Shown one piece after another: positions 36,072 to 43,921 of a stretch of DNA of 63,741 nucleotides. A program made the position numbers and the translations under genes. This stretch comes from CAZLNO01 sp964561005. GTDB lineage: Bacteria > Pseudomonadota > Alphaproteobacteria > Kiloniellales > Rhodovibrionaceae. The stretch's first letter is position 1. Each line of letters begins with the position of its first letter. The notes beneath the pieces are model-generated. The model had not been told where the DNA came from, ran no database searches, and saw only the letters and a program-made list of their open reading frames with translations. Location of the stretch: assembly GCA_964561005.1 (NCBI GenBank), contig CAZLNO010000007.1:1-63741 (forward strand), given 5' to 3'.

Positions 36072-37007
36072 ATGAGCGACGAGATCGACACGACAAGACT
36101 GGTGCGCGATCTGGCCACGCACGAGGGCTTGCCCAGAAAGGCCATCGCCCGCGCCCGCGATCAGCGGGACAAGGCGATCCCCGTCTTTCTCGACATTCTG
36201 GACCGGGCGACGGCGGGCGATCTCAACGCCGACGAGCTCGACGCGCTGTTTATAATTGTTCATCTTCTCGGCGAATTCCGGGAAACACGTGCCTTCGCGC
36301 CGTTGATGCGCGTCCTGGCCGATCCGGAGGAACTTGCGGATTTCCTTCTTGGCGACGCGGTGACGGAAACCCTGGCGGGCGTGGTCATCAACGTCTTCGA
36401 CGGCGACGCGGAGACCCTGGAAAGACTGATCGTCGATTCCTCCGTTGAGATATGGACCCGGAACGCGCTCCTCGACGCCTGGACCTATCTGGTCGCCAAC
36501 GGCCGCATCGATCGCGAGCGCGCCCTGCGCTTCCTGACCGATTGGTCGCGCCGGCCCTTCAGCCAGGACGACGATGCCGTCTGGTCCGCCTGGCTGGTCT
36601 CCGTGGCGATGCTGGGGTTCGAGGAGCTGCATCCCGCGGCCCTGGACGTGGCGGACACACTCTATTTCGGACCCGTCGCCTACACCGACCGCGCGGGCTT
36701 CCAGCGGCTCGCCAGGGCGGCGGCGGAAAGCGCGGACATCAACCCCCTGCTGCGCGAGGAGAACATCGCGCCCTTCGAGGATACCGTCGCCACCTTCGAG
36801 ACGTGGACCTTCCCGGACGCCGACGAATTCGACGGGGCATTGGCGGCGAAGACGCGCCGCTACGGCTACGACGACCTCTTCGCGGACCTGGACGACAAGG
36901 CCCCCGCCGCCTGGGAGCCGGAGGTCAATCCCTATCGCCACGTCGGCCGCAACGACCCCTGTCCCTGCGGCAGCGGCAAGAAGTTCAAGAAATGCTGCCT
37001 GCGGTGA
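36072..37007 (+). CDS. DUF1186 protein with C-terminal SEC-C zinc motif (311 aa)
   Basis: The N-terminal 260 residues form helical repeats of the DUF1186 type. Examples are ALFIIVHLLGEFRETRAFAP and LLDAWTYLVANGRIDRERAL. The C-terminus ends in the SEC-C motif GRNDPCPCGSGKKFKKCC, the zinc-binding tail also found on SecA. The function is not established; SEC-C proteins often touch SecB or ribosomes. It follows scpB by 3 nt, so it is in the same operon. Confidence 0.88.
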   Translation: MSDEIDTTRLVRDLATHEGLPRKAIARARDQRDKAIPVFLDILDRATAGDLNADELDALFIIVHLLGEFRETRAFAPLMRVLADPEELADFLLGDAVTETLAGVVINVFDGDAETLERLIVDSSVEIWTRNALLDAWTYLVANGRIDRERALRFLTDWSRRPFSQDDDAVWSAWLVSVAMLGFEELHPAALDVADTLYFGPVAYTDRAGFQRLARAAAESADINPLLREENIAPFEDTVATFETWTFPDADEFDGALAAKTRRYGYDDLFADLDDKAPAAWEPEVNPYRHVGRNDPCPCGSGKKFKKCCLR

Positions 37008-37051
37008 GCGCTGCGGGGACTGTCTTGTCGGCCTTGAGTTGGGTGCATTTG

Positions 37052-37135
37052 CCGGTCGGGGGCTTGCCCCCGACCGGAACGTTTCTCTCGTGAGCAATAG
37101 GAAAACGTCCGGGGCGCGGGCAAGCCCGCGCCCCG
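37052..37135. repeat. Twin-palindrome repeat, copy 2 (inverted relative to copy 1)
   Basis: Two perfect or nearly perfect 26-bp palindromes at 37052-37077 (CCGGTCGGGGG...) and 37110-37135 (CGGGGCGCGGG...) are joined by a 32-nt spacer that begins AACGTTT and ends AAACGTC. Read on the minus strand it matches the copy at 28917-29003. Confidence 0.8.
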
Positions 37136-37247
37136 CAAGGACACGCGAGCGCGTGCCCCGAGCCGGCGTCGCATCGCGCCACGGCGTTGAAGCGGGCGCG
37201 CCGATCGCATATCTGCTTGACGGGAACGCACGGAGGCTTGCGGGACG

Positions 37248-38357
37248 GTGAGCGACGCGGCGACGGATATTCTGCGGCTGGAGCATGTCAGCCACTGGTA
37301 TGACGAGGTGCGGGCGCTCGACGACCTGACGCTCGGCGTGGGCGCGGGCGAGGTGGTCTGCCTGCTGGGCCCGTCGGGATGCGGCAAGACCACGGCGCTG
37401 CGCATCGCCGCCGGGCTGGAGACGCTGCAGACCGGGCGCGTCCTTCTCGACGGCCAGCCGATCGCCGACGACCGGCGCCACCTGCCGCCGGAGGACCGCT
37501 CGATCGGGCTGGTCTTCCAGGACTATGCGCTGTTTCCCCATCTCTCGGTGCTGGACAACGTGACCTTCGGCCTGCGCCATCTGCCGGCGCGCCAGCGGCG
37601 CGCGCGGGCGCTGGAGGTGCTGGGCCAGGTCGGCATGGCGGAGATGGCGGAGGCGCATCCGCACATGCTCTCCGGCGGCCAGCAGCAGCGAGTGGCGGTG
37701 GCGCGCGCGCTGGCGCCGCAGCCGCGGGTCATGCTGCTGGACGAGCCCTTCTCGGGCCTGGACGCCGCGCTGCGCAACCAGATCCGCGACGAGACCCTGC
37801 ATGTGCTCAAGGCCAACGGCGCGGCCACGCTGATGGTCACCCACGATCCCGAGGAGGCCATGTTCATGGCCGACCGCGTGGCGCTGATGCGCGCCGGCCG
37901 CCTGGTCCAGCTCGGGCCGCCGGCCACGCTCTACAACGCCCCGGCCGATCACTTCGTGGCCGGGTTCTTCGGCGACGTGAACCGGGTGCGCGGCCGAGTC
38001 TCCCAGGGACGGGTGGCGACGCCGCTGGGCGAGCTGGACGCCGCGGGCCTGGCCGACGGCACCGAGGTGGAGGTGTTGATCCGCCCGGAAGCTCTGCGCC
38101 TGCAGCCGCTGGGACCGGAACGCGACGGCGCCCGCTCGCCGGCGCGGGTCATGGCGGCGCGGCTGCTCGGCAGCAGCTCGATGCTGCACCTCCGGCTCGA
38201 CACGGGCGGCGCCGCGGACGCCAACGGCGTCGACGGCGACGCGCTGCACCTGCATGCGCGCATCCCCGGCCGCTTCCTGCCGCAGGAGAATTCGCTGCTG
38301 GAAATTCACTTGGACAGGAGTCAAACTTTTGTTTTTCCGACCGGACCGGTCGGGTAG
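37248..38357 (+). CDS. ABC transporter ATP-binding protein with TOBE domain, orphan (369 aa)
   Basis: FbpC/PotA-type import ATPase. Walker A GPSGCGKT is at 41-48, the Q-loop region is VFQDYALFPH, the signature LSGGQQQRVAVARAL, Walker B VMLLDEPFSGLD and the H-loop LMVTHDPEEAMFM. A C-terminal TOBE-like segment follows (EVEVLIRPEALRLQPLG). GTG start. No permease or binding-protein gene is adjacent, so it probably serves a transporter encoded elsewhere; iron(III), thiamine or polyamine are all possible. Confidence 0.9.
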   Translation: MSDAATDILRLEHVSHWYDEVRALDDLTLGVGAGEVVCLLGPSGCGKTTALRIAAGLETLQTGRVLLDGQPIADDRRHLPPEDRSIGLVFQDYALFPHLSVLDNVTFGLRHLPARQRRARALEVLGQVGMAEMAEAHPHMLSGGQQQRVAVARALAPQPRVMLLDEPFSGLDAALRNQIRDETLHVLKANGAATLMVTHDPEEAMFMADRVALMRAGRLVQLGPPATLYNAPADHFVAGFFGDVNRVRGRVSQGRVATPLGELDAAGLADGTEVEVLIRPEALRLQPLGPERDGARSPARVMAARLLGSSSMLHLRLDTGGAADANGVDGDALHLHARIPGRFLPQENSLLEIHLDRSQTFVFPTGPVG

Positions 38358-38449
38358 GCTCGACGCGCGCGGGGCCGTTGCGGGCCGGCCGGGTTTTTGC
38401 GATAGTCCGCGCGGGCAACCGTATCTAGCTGACTCTTGGGAGATCCCTG

Positions 38450-38710
38450 ATGGGAACCTTTAGTATCTGGCACTGGCTCATCGTTCTCGCGGTCGTTCTC
38501 TTGCTGTTCGGCGGCGGCGGAAAGATTCCGAAGCTGATGAAGGACGTCGGCTCGGGCATCAACGCCTTCAAGAGAGGCTTGAAGGACGAGGAGAAGGCCA
38601 AGGCCGAAGGCGAGGACGACAGCGAGGAGGGCGAGCCGAAGGCGATCGAGGCGACGGCGAAGCACGAGGCGCAGAGCCAGAGCGAGGATCGCAAGGCCGC
38701 CAACGGCTGA
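38450..38710 (+). CDS. tatA: Sec-independent translocase protein TatA (86 aa)
   Basis: Pore-forming subunit of the twin-arginine system. It has one N-terminal helix (WHWLIVLAVVLLLFGGGG), the hinge FGGGGKIPKLMKDVGSGI, an amphipathic helix, then a charged tail. TatA/TatB are told apart by the short tail here and gene order. First gene of tatABC. Confidence 0.93.
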   Translation: MGTFSIWHWLIVLAVVLLLFGGGGKIPKLMKDVGSGINAFKRGLKDEEKAKAEGEDDSEEGEPKAIEATAKHEAQSQSEDRKAANG

Positions 38711-38785
38711 ACGCCGGCAAGCCGACAAGCGACCGGCCGAATTCCCGTGCCGCTTCAGCGGCCAATAGCGTAATCTGGGTCCGCC

Positions 38786-39373
38786 ATGTTGGACATCGGT
38801 TGGTCCGAAATGGCGATGATCGCCTTGTTGGCGCTCATCGTCATCGGACCGAAGGATCTGCCCCGTGTGATGCGCACCGTTGGACAGTGGGTGCGCAAGG
38901 CGCGCGGCATTGCCCGCGACTTCCAGTCGAGCCTGGACGAGATGATCCAGGACGACGAGTTGAAGGAGGCGCGGCGGCAGATCGAGGCCCAGACCCGGCA
39001 CTTCCAGGAACGCGAGAGTTTCGGCATCGGCAAGGAGCTGGAGCGCCACGTCGATTCCAGCGGCACGATACGCGAGACTTCCGAGGACCTGGACAAGGCG
39101 GTGAAGGACGACCCCACCGGCCCGGACAACAGCCGCGACGCCGCGCCGAAAGCGAAGTACAGCGCCACGCAAACGCCGGTGGCACCCGGCAATTCGCTGG
39201 CCGCCGGCAAGCCGGCCGCTGACGCGGAAAGCGAATCCCCGGACGAAGGCAAGGCGGGGACGGCGGAAAAGTCCGGCCGGCCGCCGGAGCGGGAGCGGGA
39301 ACCGGAGCCCGCGGTGGAGTACGTTCCGCGGCCGCCGCGGCCGGGCGGCAGCTCCAACAGCGGCGAGTCCTGA
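38786..39373 (+). CDS. tatB: Sec-independent translocase protein TatB (195 aa)
   Basis: MLDIGWSEMAMIALLALIVI with GPKDLPRVMRTVG is the TatB transmembrane helix and hinge (Glu in the membrane segment, GP hinge). A long amphipathic helix and a low-complexity tail follow. It forms the Tat substrate receptor with TatC. 75 nt after tatA. Confidence 0.93.
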   Translation: MLDIGWSEMAMIALLALIVIGPKDLPRVMRTVGQWVRKARGIARDFQSSLDEMIQDDELKEARRQIEAQTRHFQERESFGIGKELERHVDSSGTIRETSEDLDKAVKDDPTGPDNSRDAAPKAKYSATQTPVAPGNSLAAGKPAADAESESPDEGKAGTAEKSGRPPEREREPEPAVEYVPRPPRPGGSSNSGES

Positions 39374-39456
39374 GCGCCGCGCGCCGCCGGGGCAGTCCAG
39401 TGACACGTGCCACCTGAAGAGAAACCGATGCTTGACGGGGAAGGACGCGGCGAGGC

Positions 39457-40272
39457 GTGAGCGAAGACACTTATGACGACCGGCAGATGCCGCTCATGGA
39501 GCATCTCATCGAGCTCCGCCAGCGGTTGCTGTATTCCGTGGGCGCGCTCTTTGTCGGCTTTATCGTCTGTTTCTACTTCGCCGAGGGCCTGTTCAACTTC
39601 CTCGTGGACCCGCTCGCGAAGATTCTCCTGGACCGCGGGCTGGACGAGGGCTACCGGCGGCTGATCTATACCGACCTGACGGAGGTGTTCTTCACCTACA
39701 TCAAGGTCGCCTTCTTCTTCGGCGCCTTCATCACCTGTCCGATCTTCCTGGCGCAGATCTGGCTGTTCGTCGCGCCCGGCCTCTACCGACACGAGAAAAT
39801 GGCGCTGCTGCCCTTCATGGTGGCCTCGCCCATCCTCTTCTTCGCCGGCGGCGCCCTGGTCTATTTCGCCATCTTCCCGCTGGCCTGGGAGTTCTTCCTG
39901 TCCTTCGAGACCAGCGGGACCGGGCCGGGCAACGTGCCGATCCAGCTCGAGCCGAAGGTCAACGAGTACCTCGGCCTGGTGATGAAGCTGATCTTCGCCT
40001 TCGGGCTGTGCTTCCAGCTTCCCGTCCTGATGACGCTGCTGGCGCGCGTGGGGCTGGCGAGCTCCGAGGGCATGAAGCAGAAGCGCAAGTACGCCATTGT
40101 CGGCGTCTTCATCGTGGCCGCCATCTTCACGCCGCCGGACCCGCTCAGCCAGATCAGCCTCGCCATCCCGATCATTCTGCTCTACGAGGTGTCGATCTGG
40201 ATGGCGCGCCTGGTCGAGAAGAAGAAGGCCCGGGAAGAGGCGGAGATCGAGCGTGAACTCGGCAATGACTGA
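39457..40272 (+). CDS. tatC: Sec-independent translocase protein TatC (271 aa)
   Basis: Six-helix core of the Tat receptor. MPLMEHLIELRQRLLYSVG is the conserved cytoplasmic N-terminus that contacts the RR motif. FFTYIKVAFFFGAFITCPIF and FTPPDPLSQISLAIPI are family blocks. GTG start. A terminator-like hairpin follows and closes the tat operon. The HiPIP at 26934 is one clear Tat substrate in this window. Confidence 0.95.
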   Translation: MSEDTYDDRQMPLMEHLIELRQRLLYSVGALFVGFIVCFYFAEGLFNFLVDPLAKILLDRGLDEGYRRLIYTDLTEVFFTYIKVAFFFGAFITCPIFLAQIWLFVAPGLYRHEKMALLPFMVASPILFFAGGALVYFAIFPLAWEFFLSFETSGTGPGNVPIQLEPKVNEYLGLVMKLIFAFGLCFQLPVLMTLLARVGLASSEGMKQKRKYAIVGVFIVAAIFTPPDPLSQISLAIPIILLYEVSIWMARLVEKKKAREEAEIERELGND

Positions 40273-40283
40273 GCCGCGGCGCG

Positions 40284-40339
40284 GCCGGCCAGGACTTGCG
40301 GACTCCCGGTCGTTGTCCTGGCCGGCTGACTCGCGTTTT
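40284..40339 (+). terminator. Terminator-like hairpin after tatC
   Basis: A perfect 12-bp stem (GCCGGCCAGGAC at 40284-40295 with its complement at 40315-40326) encloses a 19-nt loop. TTTT follows ten bases later at 40336-40339. Confidence 0.5.
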
Positions 40340-40385
40340 ATCAAGAGCGCTGGCGTTGGGTAACTGTTGGCGACACAATTGGTGA

Positions 40386-40811
40386 CCAGCAGGGGGACGC
40401 CCGGAATGGAATCGCCCCGGCCTGCGGCCGCTCAGCGGCGGCGCGACGGCCCGGACCGAGGTCGCGGCCTCGCCCGATCTCAACCTCGCCGTCATCGGCA
40501 ACTGCAGCTTCGCCGCGCTGATCGACGCGAGAGCCCGGATCGTCTGGAGCTGCCTGCCCCGCTTCGACGGCGACCCCGTCTTCAGCGCCCTGGTCGACGA
40601 CCATCGCGGCGCCGAGCAGGGTTTCTGGGACATCGAGCTGCTCGACTTCGAGCATGCCGAGCAGCGCTACCGGCGCAATTCGGCGGTCCTGGAGACCGTG
40701 CTGCACGACCGGCAGGGCGGGTCCGTGGAGGTCGTGGACTTCGCGCCGCGCTTCAAGCAGTACGGCCGCACCTTCCGGCCGACGACGTTCGTCCGCCGGC
40801 TGCGGCCCTGA
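40386..40811 (+). pseudogene. Remnant of a glycoside hydrolase family 15 gene (N-terminal fragment)
   Basis: The frame reads NLAVIGNCSFAALIDARARI then VWSCLPRFDGDPVFSALVDD, the conserved N-terminus of bacterial GH15 glucoamylase/trehalase-like proteins, usually about 600 aa. It continues to FAPRFKQYGRTFRPTTFVRR and stops at 40811. Only about 110 recognisable residues remain, the (alpha/alpha)6 catalytic barrel is missing, and no ATG, GTG or TTG lies in frame between the TGA at 40383 and the conserved start. A twin-palindrome repeat begins 20 nt after the stop, at the place where homology ends. Confidence 0.8.
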
Positions 40812-40830
40812 AAGCGTCTCCAACGGGCGC

Positions 40831-40980
40831 GAGGAAAACGTTCCGGTCGCGGGCGACACGAAGTCGACGCCAAAGGCGTCTAGCCCCGCGACCGGCGGGG
40901 CGGGGGCTTGCCCCCGCCCCGAACATTTCCCCGCTGCCCGTGACGACAACGTTCCGGGCGAGGCCGGAGACCCCGCCCGG
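40831..40980. repeat. Twin-palindrome repeat, copy 3 (expanded)
   Basis: After GAGGAAAACGTT comes a long imperfect palindrome (CCGGTCGCGGG...CCCCGCGACCGG, 40843-40895). A GC palindrome follows (GGGGCGGGGGC...GCCCCCGCCCC), then a spacer beginning GAACATTTCC and ending ACAACGTT. It ends with a palindrome CCGGGCGAGG...CCCCGCCCGG finishing at 40980. It has the same hairpin-AACGTT-spacer-AACGTT-hairpin design as copies at 28917 and 37052, with one extra arm. Confidence 0.7.
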
Positions 40981-41173
40981 CAAGACGTTGTGATGGAGGC
41001 AGAGCGTCCGCGGACGTCAGCATCCGTCAGCATCATCGCGCGCCAGGTGGACGCGGAGAGCGGCCCGCCCCCGCGCGGCGCGCCTCGGCCATGGACGGGC
41101 GTCGCGCGAACCCGTATAACGCGGGCGGATCCAAAACGCCGACGACACCCTTCGATTCCGCGATAAAGCCCTC

Positions 41174-42457
41174 ATGTTCGACCTCAAGTGGATTCGCGAA
41201 AACCCCGAGGACTTCGACACGGCGATGCGCCGGCGCGGCCTGGCGCCGCAATCCCCGCGCGTGCTGGAGCTGGACCGCGAGCACCGCGCCGCCCAGACCG
41301 CGCTGCAGGAGATGCAGAGCCGGCGCAACGCCGCGTCCAAGGACATCGGCCAGAAGATGAAGGCCGGCGCGCGCGAGGCCGCCGAGGCGCTGAAGGCCGA
41401 GGTCGCCGACCTCAAGCAACGCATGGAGGCGACCGAGGCCGAGGCCGACCGTCTGGCGCGGGAGCTGGATGACTTGTTGTCCGGCCTGCCCAACATCCCG
41501 GCCGAGGACGTGCCCGACGGCGAGGACGAGAGCGCGAACGTCTGCCTGCGCACCTGGGGCGAACCGCCGGAGTTCGACTTCGCGCCGCGCCAGCACTTCG
41601 AGCTGGGCGAGGCGCTGGGCGAGATGGACTTCGAGGCGGCGGCCAAGCTGTCGGGCGCGCGCTTCGTGGTGATGCGCGGCCGCGTGGCGCGGCTGCACCG
41701 GGCGCTGGCGCAGTTCATGATCGACCTGCACATCCAGGAGAACGGCTATCTGGAGGTGGCGCCGCCGGCGCTGGTGCGCGACCGCGCGCTCTTCGGCACC
41801 GGCCAGCTTCCCAAGTTCGGCGAGGACCTGTTCCGCACCACCGACGACTACTGGCTGATTCCCACGGCCGAGGTGCCGCTGACCAACCTGGCGGCCGAGG
41901 AGATCCTGGACGAGGACGACCTGCCGCGGCGCTACACGGCCCTGACCCCGTGCTTCCGCGCGGAGGCGGGCGCGGCCGGCAAGGACACCCGCGGCATGCT
42001 GCGCCAGCACCAGTTCGAGAAGGTGGAGCTGGTTTCCATCGCCCATCCCGACCACTCGGCGGCGGAGCACGAGCGCATGACCGCCTGCGCCGAGACGGTG
42101 CTGCGGCGGCTGGAGATTCCCTACCGCGTGATGGTGCTGTCGACCGGCGACATGGGCTTCGCCGCGCGGAAGACCTACGACATCGAGGTCTGGCTGCCGG
42201 GGCAGGGCACCTACCGCGAGATCTCGAGCTGCTCCAACTGCGGCGACTTTCAGGCGCGGCGCATGAAGGCGCGCTTCCGGCCCAGGGGGGAGAAGCACAC
42301 CCGTTTCGTCCACACCCTCAACGGCTCCGGCATCGCCGTCGGCCGGGCCCTGATCGCGGTGATGGAGAACCACCAGCGCGCCGACGGCTCGATCGCCGTG
42401 CCGCCGGCGTTGCGCCCCTACCTCGGCGGCCTGGAGGTCATTGCCCCCGATGCCTGA
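41174..42457 (+). CDS. serS: Serine--tRNA ligase (427 aa)
   Basis: Class II synthetase. An N-terminal two-helix coiled coil (residues about 30-105) binds the tRNA-Ser variable arm. Motif 2 (LTPCFRAEAGAAGKDTRGML) and motif 3 (LNGSGIAVGRALIAVMEN) are intact. MFDLKWIRENPEDFD is the family start. Its last 8 nt overlap the surE start. First gene of serS-surE-pcm-LysM/M23. Confidence 0.97.
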   Translation: MFDLKWIRENPEDFDTAMRRRGLAPQSPRVLELDREHRAAQTALQEMQSRRNAASKDIGQKMKAGAREAAEALKAEVADLKQRMEATEAEADRLARELDDLLSGLPNIPAEDVPDGEDESANVCLRTWGEPPEFDFAPRQHFELGEALGEMDFEAAAKLSGARFVVMRGRVARLHRALAQFMIDLHIQENGYLEVAPPALVRDRALFGTGQLPKFGEDLFRTTDDYWLIPTAEVPLTNLAAEEILDEDDLPRRYTALTPCFRAEAGAAGKDTRGMLRQHQFEKVELVSIAHPDHSAAEHERMTACAETVLRRLEIPYRVMVLSTGDMGFAARKTYDIEVWLPGQGTYREISSCSNCGDFQARRMKARFRPRGEKHTRFVHTLNGSGIAVGRALIAVMENHQRADGSIAVPPALRPYLGGLEVIAPDA

Positions 42458-43238
42458 ACAACGCCGGCCGATCGACCTCGCCAAGGCGCGCATCCTGGTC
42501 ACCAACGACGACGGCGTTCAGGCGTCGGGAATCGAGGTGCTGGAACGGGTCGCGCGGACGCTGAGCGACGACGTCTGGGTGGTGGCGCCGGAGACCGAGC
42601 AGTCGGCCACCAGCCACTCGCTGACCGTGCGCCGGCCGCTGCGGCTGCGTCGGCTCGACGACCGCCGCTACTCGGTGGACGGCACGCCGACCGACAGCGT
42701 CGTGGTGGCGGTCGGCCACGTGCTCAAGGACCGCAAGCCCGATCTCGTGCTGTCGGGCGTCAACCAGGGCGGCAACATGGGCGAGGACGTGCTCTACTCG
42801 GGCACCGTGGCGGCGGCGATGGAGGCCTCGCTGCTGGGCCTGCCGGCCATCGCGCTGTCGCTGGCGCGCCGGGGCAAGCCGGAGTTCGCCTGGGACACGG
42901 CCGAGCACCATGCGCCGGAGGTGATCCGCCGCATCTGCGAATTCGGCTTCTCCCCGGACATGCTGGTGAACGTCAACATTCCCAACCTGCCGCTGGACGG
43001 CGTGCAGGGCGTTCGGGTCTGCGGCCAGGGGCGGCGCGACGTGGAGACCGAGGTGGTCGAGGGCGTCGACCCCGGCGGGCGGCCCTACCTCTGGATCGGC
43101 GACTACATGTCGGACGACACCCTCGACCCGGACAGCGATCTCGCGGCCGTCAAGGCCGGCTGCGTGGCGGTGACGCCGCTGCACTTCGACCTGACGGAGC
43201 GGCGCTGGATCGACGCCCTGGAGGCCGCGTTCCGGTGA
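42450..43238 (+). CDS. surE: 5'/3'-nucleotidase SurE (262 aa)
   Basis: Survival protein with metal site ILVTNDDGVQASG near the N-terminus. It also has VVAPETEQSATSHSLT, DGTPTDSVVVAV and LVLSGVNQGGNMGEDVLYSG, all typical. The ATG at 42450 was chosen over a TTG nine bases upstream. It overlaps pcm by GTGA. Confidence 0.95.
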   Translation: MPEQRRPIDLAKARILVTNDDGVQASGIEVLERVARTLSDDVWVVAPETEQSATSHSLTVRRPLRLRRLDDRRYSVDGTPTDSVVVAVGHVLKDRKPDLVLSGVNQGGNMGEDVLYSGTVAAAMEASLLGLPAIALSLARRGKPEFAWDTAEHHAPEVIRRICEFGFSPDMLVNVNIPNLPLDGVQGVRVCGQGRRDVETEVVEGVDPGGRPYLWIGDYMSDDTLDPDSDLAAVKAGCVAVTPLHFDLTERRWIDALEAAFR

Positions 43239-43921
43239 GCCTGGCGGCGCGCAAGATCCGCCTGATCATGCAGCTCCGCGAGGCGGGCATCTCCAACACC
43301 GCCGTGCTGGCCGCCATCGAGCGCGTTCCCCGCGAGGCCTTCGTCCCCGAGACCTTCCTCGACAAGGCCTACGAGAACCGCAGCCTGCCCATCGGCCTGG
43401 GCCAGACCCTCAGCGCGCCGGAGGTGGTGGCGCGCATGACCCAGGCGCTGGCCTGCGACCGGCGGATGAAGGTGCTGGAGGTCGGCACCGGCTCGGGCTA
43501 CCAGGCGGCGGTGCTGTCGCGCCTGGCGCGCCGGGTCTACACCGTGGAGCGCCACCGCGCGCTGCTGAAGGCCGCCGAGCAGCGCTTCCAGGAGCTGCGG
43601 CTGCACAACATCACCGCGCGGGTCGGCGACGGCTGGCAGGGCTGGCCCGCCCAGGCGCCCTTCCAGCGCATCATCGTCACCGCCGCCGCCGCCGCGGTGC
43701 CGGGCACGCTGGTGGACCAGCTCGGCACCGGCGGGGTCATGGTCTGTCCCGTGGGCGGGCCAGCGGCGGGGCAGGACCTGTTGCGGCTGCGGCGCGGCGA
43801 GGACGAGTCGTTGCACGAGGAGAACCTGGGCCGGGTCCGCTTCGTGCCGCTGGTTTCCGGTGCGGCGGACGAGGCCGGGACCGACGCGGCGGGTGGACCC
43901 CGCGGCGGCTCTTTGGCATGA
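43235..43921 (+). CDS. pcm: Protein-L-isoaspartate O-methyltransferase (228 aa)
   Basis: Repairs isoaspartyl residues using SAM. Motif I LEVGTGSGYQAAVLSRLA is canonical, unlike the copy at 15812. RVPREAFVPETFLDKAYEN and LPIGLGQTLSAP are family hallmarks. GTG start overlapping the surE stop; its own stop overlaps the next ATG. The surE-pcm pairing is widely conserved. Confidence 0.94.
   Translation: MSLAARKIRLIMQLREAGISNTAVLAAIERVPREAFVPETFLDKAYENRSLPIGLGQTLSAPEVVARMTQALACDRRMKVLEVGTGSGYQAAVLSRLARRVYTVERHRALLKAAEQRFQELRLHNITARVGDGWQGWPAQAPFQRIIVTAAAAAVPGTLVDQLGTGGVMVCPVGGPAAGQDLLRLRRGEDESLHEENLGRVRFVPLVSGAADEAGTDAAGGPRGGSLA

Noticed and set aside
35058..38324. Minus-strand open frame of 1088 codons opposite scpA, scpB, DUF1186 and the ABC ATPase
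   Set aside because: It is antisense to four genes with clear motifs, and its sequence is the His/Arg/Gln-rich low-complexity type produced by reading high-GC genes backwards.
40367..40993. Plus-strand 208-codon frame across the GH15 remnant
   Set aside because: It is the wrong phase; the GH15 homology is read in a different frame, and this one is Arg/Pro-rich noise.
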